Made by a program: the position numbers and the translations under genes. From Pokkaliibacter sp. MBI-7 (GTDB lineage Bacteria; Pseudomonadota; Gammaproteobacteria; Pseudomonadales; Balneatricaceae), in contig NZ_JARVTG010000001.1 of the NCBI RefSeq assembly GCF_029846635.1, forward strand, positions 2,733,001-2,797,000: a DNA stretch of 64,000 bases. Direction: 5' to 3'. Positions within the stretch are counted from its first letter, which is position 1. The number at the start of each line of letters is the position of its first letter. The notes beneath the pieces were generated by a model. It saw only the letters and a program-made list of their open reading frames with translations, was not told the origin of the DNA and did not search any database. Below are positions 33,608 to 41,891 of this stretch, one piece after another.

Positions 33608-34486
33608 TTAGTCGCCCGGATGCAGAAATTGTTCCGGCCAGTCACGGCGGGTCATGACCTGACCCTCACTGCGCACCTTGCGCAGTGCCTCCAGGTCCAG
33701 ATCAACCAGCAGCCATTCACTGTTGGGCGGGTTGAGCTGACTGCTGAGGGCGATGACACCATCGGCAGGCAGGCCGTAATCGGGCGGCACAAACAGTCCG
33801 GCACGGCCCCGGTTTTCGTCCACCGCCGGTGACCAGTCAGCAAAGCCCACGGTCGGTGATTGCAGCACGGCGATCTGGTTTTCCAGAGCCCGGGCCTGAC
33901 AGCCAATGCGCACCCGATGATAGCCTGCTTCGGTATCGGTGCAGCTCGGCGCGAGGATCAGATCGGCACCCTGTTCCGCCAGACCGCGCGCCAGCATCGG
34001 GAATTCATTGTCGTAACAGATCAGAATGCCAATACGGCCAAGGCCGGTTTCAAATACCTGCAGACCACCGCTACCGGCTGCAATGTGCCATTGCTCCCGC
34101 TCAAAACGGGTCATGATCAGCTTGTCCTGAGTGCCGACCAGACCTTCCGGGCCGAACAGCCAGCTGCGGTTGCGATAGCAGCCATCGGCATCGCGCACTG
34201 GTGCTGAACCGGGCACCAGATACACACCATGCTGGCGTGCCAGTGATTTGCACAGGCTCAGCCAGCGTGGAATCAGCGTCTGCATGGCGGCGATGGAGGC
34301 ATGCAGGTCACTGCGCACGGCGGCAGGCAGCTGGCCGGTCAGCACCATTCCCGCGTACTCCGGCAACAGCAACAGCTGTGCACCCTGCTCGACCGCCTCT
34401 TCCACCAGCTGCTGCAGATGCTCGGCGTAGTCGTCCCACTGTTCATAAAGTTCAATGTCGTATTGGCAGGCGGCCAGACGGATCAT
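33608..34486 (-). CDS. Carbon-nitrogen hydrolase (nitrilase superfamily)
   Basis: 292 residues with the full catalytic triad: Glu43 in LLLPEY, Lys122 in TQDKLIMTRFE and Cys157 in ILICYDNEFP. Such enzymes hydrolyse amides or nitriles; the substrate cannot be read from sequence. The start overlaps the upstream acetyltransferase stop (ATGA), so the two are translationally coupled. Confidence 0.92.
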   Translation of the reverse strand: MIRLAACQYDIELYEQWDDYAEHLQQLVEEAVEQGAQLLLLPEYAGMVLTGQLPAAVRSDLHASIAAMQTLIPRWLSLCKSLARQHGVYLVPGSAPVRDADGCYRNRSWLFGPEGLVGTQDKLIMTRFEREQWHIAAGSGGLQVFETGLGRIGILICYDNEFPMLARGLAEQGADLILAPSCTDTEAGYHRVRIGCQARALENQIAVLQSPTVGFADWSPAVDENRGRAGLFVPPDYGLPADGVIALSSQLNPPNSEWLLVDLDLEALRKVRSEGQVMTRRDWPEQFLHPGD

Positions 34487-35154
34487 CGCTGTAACTCCTT
34501 GAGCCAGAAGGACATGGGTTTCGGGGATTCGTGCGCCTCATCGATATCACGCCAGACGTATTCGGTGGTCAGGGTCGGATAGGCGCGGTAGCCACGATGC
34601 TGCCAGAAAGCATCCAGTGGCTGATAGTCAGCCGGGCGGTGCGGGTGGTCATCTGCTCGCTGTACGGCGCAGAACGCACACCAGCGGAAACGGCCAAGAC
34701 GGCGGGCATAGGCTTCGCGCTCTGCAAAGAAGCGTACGCCCAGCCCCTGACCGCGGTAAGCCGGCAGCAGCACTGATTCGCCGAAATAGAAGATCTGCTC
34801 CGATGGCCAGCCCTGCAGGTCAAAGGGGCGGCGAAACTCGACGGTCTCATCGCTCATGGGCAGCCCGGTAGCGACTCCCACTACCTGCGGCTGGCCCTGC
34901 TGGTCGCGGTGTATGGCCAGGACGAACAGGCTGTCAGCACTGTTGGCATAGGTGGCGATATAGTCGGCCTCGTAGGCCAGATCGCCATCGTAGAGATAGG
35001 GAAAGGCGCGGAACACCTCGATACGCAGACGCACCAGATCATCGATATAAGGCTGAATGGCGTGGCCGTTGAGGCTGATAATCTCCACGCCGACAGGGTC
35101 AGGCGGGAGGTGGGGGGAGCTGAAGGAAGCAGGTCCGGCAGCGTCCTGAGACAT
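34483..35154 (-). CDS. GNAT-family acetyltransferase coupled to the nitrilase
   Basis: 223 residues. Acetyl-CoA motif A is FGESVLLPAYRGQGLGVRFFAEREAYARRLG with RGQGLG; the downstream segment carries FWQHRGYRAYPTLTTEYVWRDI. GAGGA lies seven bases before ATG 35154; an upstream in-frame ATG (35205) has no such site. Larger than a minimal GNAT, with an N-terminal extension. Co-transcribed with the nitrilase. Confidence 0.88.
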   Translation of the reverse strand: MSQDAAGPASFSSPHLPPDPVGVEIISLNGHAIQPYIDDLVRLRIEVFRAFPYLYDGDLAYEADYIATYANSADSLFVLAIHRDQQGQPQVVGVATGLPMSDETVEFRRPFDLQGWPSEQIFYFGESVLLPAYRGQGLGVRFFAEREAYARRLGRFRWCAFCAVQRADDHPHRPADYQPLDAFWQHRGYRAYPTLTTEYVWRDIDEAHESPKPMSFWLKELQR

Positions 35155-35337
35155 GGTTGGGTCCTCACTGGCCGGCTCCGAACTGACGTCAGAGATCAAC
35201 GGCACGTCGCTTACAGGGTGTCTTGATCAGGGGAAAACTAGCAGAATGTCTGCCAGAGTGCGATGCCCGGGGCGAACTGCAGTGCGATCAGAACGGCATC
35301 GGGCGCTATCCTTCCCTTCCTCAACAGGAGTTTCTCC
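35155..35337. promoter_or_regulatory. Divergent promoter region, GNAT-nitrilase / SnoaL-like gene
   Basis: 183 bp between divergent genes whose products are predicted to belong to one small pathway. No operator recognised; shared control is inference. Confidence 0.35.
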
Positions 35338-35739
35338 ATGACCGCAGTGGAACTGATCCAGTCTTACTACGCCGCTTTCAATGCTGCCGATATGGAGGCC
35401 TTTCTGGCGCTGCTGGATGATGAAGTGGTGCACGACATCAATCAGGGCCAGCGGCAGGTCGGCAAGGTCGCCTTTGCCGACTTCATGATGCATATGAACC
35501 GCTGTTACCGCGAACAGCTGACAGACATCGTGGTGATGGCCTCTGCTGATGGCCAGCGTGCTGCCGCCGAGTTTGTGGTGCATGGCGAGTATCTGGCCAG
35601 TGATGAAGGTCTGCCTGCCGCCAGTGGCCAGCGCTACGTCTTGCCTGCCGGCGCCTTCTTTGAGATTCGTGCTAATAAGGTGGCAAGAGTGACAAACTAC
35701 TATAATCTCAACGACTGGACGGCTCAGGTCGGCGGCTGA
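35338..35739 (+). CDS. SnoaL/NTF2-like ketosteroid isomerase-related protein
   Basis: 133 residues with the NTF2 fold pattern: helical start MTAVELIQSYYAAFNAADMEAFLALLDDEVVHDINQ, then strands with AEFVVHGEY and FFEIRANKVARVTNYYNLNDW. AGGAG lies seven bases before the ATG. It is divergent from the GNAT/nitrilase pair and is probably functionally tied to it; the ligand is unknown. Confidence 0.85.
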   Translation: MTAVELIQSYYAAFNAADMEAFLALLDDEVVHDINQGQRQVGKVAFADFMMHMNRCYREQLTDIVVMASADGQRAAAEFVVHGEYLASDEGLPAASGQRYVLPAGAFFEIRANKVARVTNYYNLNDWTAQVGG

Positions 35740-35829
35740 GTCGCGTGAGGTACGCGCCGCACCACCCGCGCGCGCTGAAGGCTGTCACCGTATTGTTGTC
35801 CCTGATACCCCAGGCTGAGGAGGCCATCC

Positions 35830-36747
35830 ATGCTCTATCTTTACGTGGATTCAGACCGTGAAATCTGGCAGGAAAGTTTGCAGCTCAAACTTCCGCTTGA
35901 CGTCGTGGCCTGGCCTCACAGTGTCGACGCAGAGCAGGTCGAATACGTCGCTGCCTGGAATCCGCCGGACGGCTTTTTTGCTCCCTTCACTCATCTGAAA
36001 GGCATCTTTGCGCTGGGTGCCGGGCTGGACCGCTTTCATAAACGCGATGATATCGCCCCTGGCACACCGCTGATCCGCCTGACCGATGCCGGCATGGCGC
36101 AGCAGATGCTCGAATATGTCCTGCACGGCATTCTGCATTTTCAGCGTGATTTTGACCGTTACCTGCAGCAGCAGGAGCAGAATATCTGGCAGTCCTGGCC
36201 TTATCGCAGTGCCCGCGAGCTGCGCGTGTCGGTGCTGGGGCTGGGTGAGCTGGGTGGCCATGTAGCCCAGGTGCTGGCGCAGCTGGGCTATCAGGTGCAG
36301 GGCTGGAGCCGCACGCCCAAGCATCTGGAAGGTATCACCACCTGCCATGGCATGGCGGCCTTGCCCAACCTGTTGCAGCACACCGATGTGCTGGTCAGCA
36401 TCCTGCCTTCTACCCCGGAAACACGCGGCCTGCTGAATGCCGATACGCTGATTCTGCTACCCAGAGGCGCAGTGGTGATCAATGCCGGACGTGGCGATCT
36501 GATCGAGCTGCGGGCGCTGATCGATCAGCTCGACAGTGGCCATCTGCGCGGCGCCCAGCTGGATGTGTTCCCGCAGGAACCACTGACCGCCGAAAACCCT
36601 ATCTGGCAACACCCGAAACTGATCATTACTCCCCATGTGGCGGCGGCCACACTGGTAGAAGAAGCCACCAGTCAGATTGCCAGCAAGCTGGCACAGTGGC
36701 AGCAGGGTCAGAGTGTGGCCGGGCTGGTCACCAAGGCGGCTGTCTGA
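35830..36747 (+). CDS. ghrA: Glyoxylate/hydroxypyruvate reductase A-like dehydrogenase
   Basis: D-2-hydroxyacid dehydrogenase (305 residues) of the GhrA branch. Rossmann loop VLGLGELGGHVA, then the catalytic set: Arg in INAGRGDLI, Glu in DVFPQEPL, His in TPHVAA. The GhrA-like FALGAGLDRF segment (substrate loop) is near residue 60. GAGGAGG precedes the ATG. Reduces glyoxylate or hydroxypyruvate with NADPH in the cytosol. Assignment to GhrA over related reductases is by overall pattern. Confidence 0.87.
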   Translation: MLYLYVDSDREIWQESLQLKLPLDVVAWPHSVDAEQVEYVAAWNPPDGFFAPFTHLKGIFALGAGLDRFHKRDDIAPGTPLIRLTDAGMAQQMLEYVLHGILHFQRDFDRYLQQQEQNIWQSWPYRSARELRVSVLGLGELGGHVAQVLAQLGYQVQGWSRTPKHLEGITTCHGMAALPNLLQHTDVLVSILPSTPETRGLLNADTLILLPRGAVVINAGRGDLIELRALIDQLDSGHLRGAQLDVFPQEPLTAENPIWQHPKLIITPHVAAATLVEEATSQIASKLAQWQQGQSVAGLVTKAAV

Positions 36748-36791
36748 GCTGACTGCGACTGACCGTAGTGTGGTCAACGTTGCCGAAAAGA

Positions 36792-36842
36792 TGTGGATAA
36801 GCTTGTGGGTTGCTGTGGATAGTCGGTTATAAACCATCCACA
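36792..36842. other. Cluster of DnaA-box-like nonamers (A)
   Basis: In the 119-bp gap between two convergent genes lie TGTGGATAA (36792-36800, a perfect DnaA box on the minus strand), TGTGGATAG (36814-36822, one mismatch) and CCATCCACA (36834-36842, two mismatches). Confidence 0.5.
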
Positions 36843-36866
36843 GCGGCTGTGCAGGGTAAGCCGTTG

Positions 36867-37418
36867 CTAACCGGCCTTGCAGACTTTCAGCAGGGTGTTG
36901 ATAGCATTGGTAGAGCCTGCAGACAGGTAACCGTGGATAAATTCCTTACCCTGTTTTTTGTAGCCGATGGCGAAGTAGGGGTCGGCGCGCTTGAGATCGG
37001 CCAGCATCGGGCTGGTGACGGGGATCACCGCATGCAGGTTGCGGTCTTTATCAGAGAACTTCTGCAGTGGCAGGGTGCCCTGGCGTTCTTCCTTGCCGAA
37101 CTGGACCTTGAACAGCACATTGGTCTCGGTCAGCATCTCCTTGCTTTCCACCAGTACCAGCAATTGATCCGGCTTGCTGTGAATGCACACCAGACTGAAA
37201 AAGGTGGAACCCTTACCGGGGTCATTGGCCTGTGGAGTGGTGGCGAAATACTGCTTTTCCGCACCAGGGAACTGCCGTTCACCCACCAGCCAGGCTTTGC
37301 TGCGGGTAATTTCTTTATAGCTGGGTTTGGGATCGGCGGTCGTTTCCGCCCAGCTGCCGGAGATGCACAGTGCCATGATCATCCCTAATCCCAGTTTGCC
37401 CCAAAGTGGCTTCTTCAT
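36867..37418 (-). CDS. Uncharacterised periplasmic protein
   Basis: 183 residues with a Sec signal peptide (MKKPLWGKLGLGMIMALCISGSWA, cut after Ser-Trp-Ala). The mature part is beta-rich with two cysteines (SLVCIHS and LLKVCKAG) that could form a disulfide. The pattern recalls small periplasmic proteins of the IalB or VasI kind, but I cannot assign it. GGAGGG precedes ATG 37418; the frame stays open far upstream without support. DnaA-box-like motifs flank it on both sides. Confidence 0.8.
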   Translation of the reverse strand: MKKPLWGKLGLGMIMALCISGSWAETTADPKPSYKEITRSKAWLVGERQFPGAEKQYFATTPQANDPGKGSTFFSLVCIHSKPDQLLVLVESKEMLTETNVLFKVQFGKEERQGTLPLQKFSDKDRNLHAVIPVTSPMLADLKRADPYFAIGYKKQGKEFIHGYLSAGSTNAINTLLKVCKAG

Positions 37419-37451
37419 ACGTCCCTCCATCAGATAAACAGGGTTGCCGGC

Positions 37452-37482
37452 TGTGGATAACCCTGTGAATGGTTGTGCATAA
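37452..37482. other. DnaA-box-like nonamers (B)
   Basis: TGTGGATAA (37452-37460, perfect) and TGTGCATAA (37474-37482, matching the degenerate TTATNCACA box) lie in the short gap between the periplasmic-protein gene and the LysR stop. Confidence 0.5.
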
Positions 37483-37507
37483 CCGTTTAAATAGATGTGA
37501 TCAGCCG

Positions 37508-38428
37508 TTAAAGCATGGTGATCTTGCCGGTCGGTGGCTGCCAGGCTTCCACTGCGGCGGTGAGGCCCAGTGAGTCGATCAGAGCGCGGGCCGGTGAGCT
37601 GAGGAAACGCTCTGGCCACCAGACCAGTGACAGCGAACGGCTGAGGTCCAGCTCTGGCCACGCCAGATCCACCAGACGACCGTTCTGCAGATCTTCCTGC
37701 ACCGCCAGTTCCGACAAACAACCGACGCCAAGTCCCGCCAGTACCGCCTGTTTTATGGCCTCGTGGTGGGCCAATTCCAACCTTACATGCAGGCGGTTGC
37801 GGTCGTTACCCAGTACCTGTTCCAACACCGCACGGGTACCGGAGCCCGATTCACGCAGGATCCACGGTGCCTGCAGCAGGCGTTCCGGCTTGCCGGCGAA
37901 TTCGGCCCAGGGGCTGTCGCTGGCGGCCACCAGAAACAGCCGGTCCTGCCGCCAGGGCACGTAGGCCAGCCGGGGTTCACGGCACAAGCCCTCGATCAGG
38001 CCAATGTCGGCATCCAGATTCAGCAGCGAACCGAGCACATCAGAGCTGTTACGCAGGCGCAGTTTCAGATCGACCTTGGGATAGAGCGCGAGAAAATCCA
38101 GTGCCATACGTGGCAGCAGATAACTACCGATGGTCATACTGGCGGAGATGGTGAACGGCCCTGCCACCTCCCGCTTGCCACCCTGCTCGAAGTTTTCCAC
38201 CTGACCGAGAATGGTCTCCGCCAGTGACAGCTGGGTTTCACCCAGCGGGCTCAGACGCAGACGACGCCCCTGACGGTCAAATAACGGTGCCCCCAGATGA
38301 CCCTCCAGCTCGGCCAGCGCCATGCTGGCGGCGGACTGGGTCAGACCGATCTGGTCGGCGGCGGCACTGACACTGCCTTTGCGGGCAATGGCGGCGAATA
38401 CCTGAAGTTGGCGCAGGGTAATGCGCAT
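37508..38428 (-). CDS. LysR-family regulator (YeiE/CysB-like branch)
   Basis: 306 residues. Winged helix at the N-terminus (LRQLQVFAAIARKGSVSAAADQIGLTQSAASMALAELEGHLGAPLFDR) with the S-A-A-S-M-A-L pattern seen in the YeiE-type group, then an effector domain with ESGSGTRAVLEQVL. ATG 38428 follows GGGGGA; an upstream in-frame start adds eight residues. It may be co-transcribed with the periplasmic protein gene downstream. Effector unknown. Confidence 0.9.
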   Translation of the reverse strand: MRITLRQLQVFAAIARKGSVSAAADQIGLTQSAASMALAELEGHLGAPLFDRQGRRLRLSPLGETQLSLAETILGQVENFEQGGKREVAGPFTISASMTIGSYLLPRMALDFLALYPKVDLKLRLRNSSDVLGSLLNLDADIGLIEGLCREPRLAYVPWRQDRLFLVAASDSPWAEFAGKPERLLQAPWILRESGSGTRAVLEQVLGNDRNRLHVRLELAHHEAIKQAVLAGLGVGCLSELAVQEDLQNGRLVDLAWPELDLSRSLSLVWWPERFLSSPARALIDSLGLTAAVEAWQPPTGKITML

Positions 38429-38651
38429 ATCGCTGTCCCCCCGAACAAGCACGACAACTGGAATGCAGCTGCGTTGTGGCGCAGCGCCTTCTTGAATAAG
38501 AAGAGTTGATAAGTGTTATTGGCTTTATAAAGTTTTACTTATTATCAATGGGCACTGGCAGGGTGCAAGGGGGTGTACCCGGATTTGCTTATTATTTAAC
38601 CGAATGGCAGGACGGATAGCGCCGCTGTGGTCGGTGGCCGTCTGCTGCCGG
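38429..38651. promoter_or_regulatory. AT-rich region upstream of the LysR gene with an inverted repeat
   Basis: 223 bp between the LysR start and the argO stop. TTGATAAGT (38506-38514) faces ACTTATTATCAA (38537-38548), an imperfect inverted repeat around the palindrome CTTTATAAAG (38523-38532). Likely holds the LysR promoter and an autoregulatory site. Confidence 0.45.
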
Positions 38652-39278
38652 TCAGGGCAGCAGTACAGAGCGCAGTAGTGACCAGGCCAGACTCAGCATC
38701 ATGGTACCGACCAGCGCATCCAGTAACTTCCACGTCCAGGCACGGGCAAACCAGGGGGCCAGCCAGCGACCGAGCAGGCTCAGGGCGCAGAACCACAGGC
38801 AGGACAGGGTCATGGCGCCGAGAGTAAAGCCGCCGCGGCTGTGTGCCTGCAGCTGGCTGGCCAGCCCGCCGAGCAGCACCAGCGTATCCAGCCAGGCGTG
38901 TGGATTCAGCCAGGTGACGATAAAGGTGGTGCCCAGAGCTGCCCAGCGACTCTGGCTGAGCTGGCCGTGGCTGTCGATATGCAGTTCTTCCTGCTGGAAC
39001 AGGGCCCGCCGCCAGCTTTGCAGACCATAAATCAGCAGAAAGGCGACGCCCAGCCAGGCTGCAACCTGTGACAGTACGGGAGAACGTGCCAGTGTCTGGC
39101 CGACGCCGAACACGCCCATGGCGATCAGCAGCCAGTCGCTGACAATGCAAAACAGGGTCGTCTGCACGACATGCTGACCGCGAATACTCTGCCCCAGCAC
39201 CCAGGCATTCTGAGCGCCGATAGCGACAATCAGCACGGCACTGACGGTTATTCCCTGCCAGTAAGCGATGATATCCAT
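38652..39278 (-). CDS. argO: LysE-family amino acid exporter (ArgO-like)
   Basis: 208 residues, six membrane segments. The N-terminal MDIIAYWQGITVSAVLIVAIGAQNAWVLGQSIRG carries the GAQNA(F/W)VL signature of LysE/ArgO exporters, and TWLNPHAWLDT is the second conserved site. GGAG precedes ATG 39278. Exports arginine or lysine; paired divergently with argP, the classic arrangement for an exporter and its LysR activator. Confidence 0.9.
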   Translation of the reverse strand: MDIIAYWQGITVSAVLIVAIGAQNAWVLGQSIRGQHVVQTTLFCIVSDWLLIAMGVFGVGQTLARSPVLSQVAAWLGVAFLLIYGLQSWRRALFQQEELHIDSHGQLSQSRWAALGTTFIVTWLNPHAWLDTLVLLGGLASQLQAHSRGGFTLGAMTLSCLWFCALSLLGRWLAPWFARAWTWKLLDALVGTMMLSLAWSLLRSVLLP

Positions 39279-39400
39279 GGGTTGAACTCCCCGTAACAGA
39301 CTCGCCAGCCCCTGCTGGCAGCTTGAGGATGGCAAGGGTAAGGGCTAGACTCTCAATCAGTTAAGCTAATATTTCTATGTATTTATAAGAGAATTTAATA
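39279..39400. promoter_or_regulatory. argO-argP divergent promoter region
   Basis: 122 bp shared by the exporter and its regulator. The half next to argP is strongly AT-rich (39360-39400). ArgP is expected to bind here and activate argO when arginine or lysine is high. Confidence 0.55.
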
Positions 39401-40285
39401 ATGCTGGACTACAAACTGCTGGAAGCCCTGGCGGCGGTGATCCAACAGCAGAGCTTTGAGCGGGCGGCGGATGTGCTGTGCCTGACCCAGTCGGCGGTTT
39501 CACAGCGCATCCGGCTGCTGGAGGAGCGGCTGGGGCAGCCGGTGCTGGTGCGCTCGACGCCGATCCGGCCGACGGAGCTGGGGCAGAAGCTGTTTCACCA
39601 TGTGCAGCAGGTACAGGTACTGGAGCAGTCCCTGTCCACCGATATTCGTCCGACCACTGACAGCTACACCCGCCTGCGTCTGGCGGTGAATGCCGACAGT
39701 CTGGCGATCTGGCTGATGCCGGTGTTTGCCGACCTGTTTCATGAGCACAAGGTGCTGATGGAGCTGATGGTGGAGGATCAGGACTGCACCCTGGCCCGCC
39801 TGAAAAGTGGTGAGGTGATCGGTTGCGTCAGCGCTCAGGACACCCTGGTGCCGGGCTGTAACCGGCTGCATCTGGGCGTGATGGACTATATCTGGGTCTG
39901 CACACCCGCTTTTGCCCAGCGCTTCTTCGCCAGCGGTGTCAATGCTGACAGCCTGCGGCAGGCCCCGGCGGTCGCCTTTGACCGTGACGACCAGCTGCAT
40001 GTGCGCTTTGTGCGCCAGCACTTCAACCTCACCGCAGGAGACATCGACTTCCATATGATTCCGACAGTGGAAGGTTTTATCGATGCTATCCGTTACGGCA
40101 TGGCCTACGGCTTTGTGCCGCGGTCACAGATACGGCAGGAGCTGGCCAGCGGCAAGCTGATCAACCCGACGCCGGAGCTGAAGATGCCGGTGCCGCTGTA
40201 CTGGCACCACTGGCGCCTGCAAACCCCGATGCTGGCCCGCCTTGGCAGCCTGCTGGAGAAGGCGGCGCGGCAGTATTTGCAGTAA
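39401..40285 (+). CDS. argP: ArgP/LysG-type LysR regulator of amino acid export
   Basis: 294 residues. N-terminal MLDYKLLEALAAVIQQQSFERAADVLCLTQSAVSQRIRLLEERLGQPVLVR is nearly the canonical ArgP/IciA helix-turn-helix; the effector domain has NADSLAIWLMPVF, a typical ArgP segment. It senses arginine and lysine in relatives. Divergent from argO; followed by a bidirectional terminator. Confidence 0.93.
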   Translation: MLDYKLLEALAAVIQQQSFERAADVLCLTQSAVSQRIRLLEERLGQPVLVRSTPIRPTELGQKLFHHVQQVQVLEQSLSTDIRPTTDSYTRLRLAVNADSLAIWLMPVFADLFHEHKVLMELMVEDQDCTLARLKSGEVIGCVSAQDTLVPGCNRLHLGVMDYIWVCTPAFAQRFFASGVNADSLRQAPAVAFDRDDQLHVRFVRQHFNLTAGDIDFHMIPTVEGFIDAIRYGMAYGFVPRSQIRQELASGKLINPTPELKMPVPLYWHHWRLQTPMLARLGSLLEKAARQYLQ

Positions 40286-40300
40286 CTCCCTCCCGCATAG

Positions 40301-40333
40301 ATGCAAACGGCGCCAGTAAGGCGCCGTTTGCAT
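40301..40333. terminator. Bidirectional terminator between argP and emrB
   Basis: A perfect 14-bp stem, ATGCAAACGGCGCC with GGCGCCGTTTGCAT, around AGTAA. Sited between two converging stops (40285 and 40351). T-rich sequence follows on the plus strand only weakly. Confidence 0.8.
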
Positions 40334-40350
40334 TGTCTGTCTGCCGGGCT

Positions 40351-41877
40351 TCAGTGATCGCCGCCCCCACCGCCATGCTTGGCGCCGAAAGGTGGCTTGG
40401 CCAGCCAGATGATCAGGAACAGCCCCATGAACACCCAGGCCATCATGGAGAAGTAGTCCACTGTGGACATCATGTAGGCCTGCCCTTCGATCAGATGATC
40501 GATCTGCGCGTAGTGGCTCTGGCTGCTGCCGCCCAACTGCTGCAGATACTGCTGGGTAGCCGGGTTGAAGGCGTTGATGTTTTCGGTCAGCTGGGCGTGG
40601 TGGAACACCTCACGCCGGTGCCAGATCCAGGTGGTCAGCGAGGAGGCAAAGCTGCCTCCCAGTACCCGCAGGAAGGTGGCCAGACCGGAGCCTTCAGCAA
40701 TCTCCCGGTGATGCAGACTGGACAGCAGAATGGTGGTGGTGGGCATAAAGAACAGCGCCACCCCCAGCCCCATCAGCACCTGCACCAGCGCGATGTGGGT
40801 ATAGTCGACCTCAGTGGTGAAGCTGGCGCGCAGGAAGCAGGTGGTGCCGATCACCAGAAACGAGCCCCCGGCCAGCAGGCGCATATCCACCTTGTGCCCC
40901 AGACGCCCAATCACCGGCGACAGGAACACCGGCAGGATACCAATCGGTGCGGCAGCCAGACCGGCCCAGATGGCGGTGTAACCCAGCTGGGTCTGCAGCC
41001 ACTGCGGCAGCAGCAGGTTGATGCCGAAGAAGCCCGCATAACCCAGCACCAGCCCCAGCGTACCGAAGCTGAAGTTGCGGTATTTGAACAGGCGCAGGTT
41101 GATGATCGGGTGATCGTCGGTCAGCTCCCAGATCACCAGTGCAATCAGGCAGACCACCGCTATCGCCGTACCGATCACAATCTCCCGCGATTCAAACCAG
41201 TCCAGATCATTGCCTTTATCCAGCACCACCTGCAGCAGCCCGACCCCCAGCACCAGCAGAATCAGGCCGACATAGTCGATGGGTTGCTGCACCGTCTGCT
41301 CCGGCTTCTTGCCGAGCTGGGCAATGACGATGGAAATAGCGATGGCGCCGATGGGCAGGTTGATAAAGAAGATCCACGGCCAGGAATAGTTGTCCGTCAG
41401 CCAGCCACCGGCGATGGGGCCGATGATCGGCGCCACCACCGCCACCATGGCCAGCAGCGACAGCGCCATGCCGCGCTTCATCGGCGGATAGATAGCCAGC
41501 AGCAGCGTCTGCGCCATGGGGTAGAGCGGGCCGGCTACCAGCCCCTGCAGGGCACGGAACAGCACCAGCTCAGTCATCGACTGGGCAATGCCACAGAGGA
41601 ACGAGGTGATGACGAACAGGATCACCGCCGCCAGGAACAGTTTCACCTCACCCATGCGCCGCGCCAGCCAGCCGGTCAGCGGCAGGGAGATGGCGTTGCA
41701 CACCGCAAAGGAGGTGATGACCCAGGTGCCCTGTTCCGAGCTGACCCCGAGGTTACCGGCGATGGTTGGCAGGGCAACGTTGGCGATGGTGGTGTCGAGC
41801 ACCTGCATAAAGGTCGCCAGCGACAGCCCCACCGTGGCGAGCACCAGGCTCGCCGGGCGGAAAGTGTTATCGCTCAT
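40351..41877 (-). CDS. emrB: EmrB-type MFS drug efflux pump (DHA2)
   Basis: 508 residues, 14 membrane segments. Motifs of the DHA2 family: LATFMQVLDTTIANVALPTIAG near the start (motif D1), LPLTGWLARRMG (motif A), and GPIAGGWLTDNYSWPWIFFINLPIG (motif C). Inner-membrane pump of a tripartite proton-driven efflux system. Ends in a Gly/His-rich tail. GGAG lies upstream of the ATG; 14 bases after emrA. Confidence 0.93.
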   Translation of the reverse strand: MSDNTFRPASLVLATVGLSLATFMQVLDTTIANVALPTIAGNLGVSSEQGTWVITSFAVCNAISLPLTGWLARRMGEVKLFLAAVILFVITSFLCGIAQSMTELVLFRALQGLVAGPLYPMAQTLLLAIYPPMKRGMALSLLAMVAVVAPIIGPIAGGWLTDNYSWPWIFFINLPIGAIAISIVIAQLGKKPEQTVQQPIDYVGLILLVLGVGLLQVVLDKGNDLDWFESREIVIGTAIAVVCLIALVIWELTDDHPIINLRLFKYRNFSFGTLGLVLGYAGFFGINLLLPQWLQTQLGYTAIWAGLAAAPIGILPVFLSPVIGRLGHKVDMRLLAGGSFLVIGTTCFLRASFTTEVDYTHIALVQVLMGLGVALFFMPTTTILLSSLHHREIAEGSGLATFLRVLGGSFASSLTTWIWHRREVFHHAQLTENINAFNPATQQYLQQLGGSSQSHYAQIDHLIEGQAYMMSTVDYFSMMAWVFMGLFLIIWLAKPPFGAKHGGGGGDH

Positions 41878-41891
41878 GAGAGTCTCCGACC

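Noticed and set aside
36792..37482. Chromosomal origin of replication
   Set aside because: DnaA-box-like motifs are present, but there is no dnaA, dnaN, gyrB, rpmH or mnmG nearby and no AT-rich unwinding region, so oriC is not supported.
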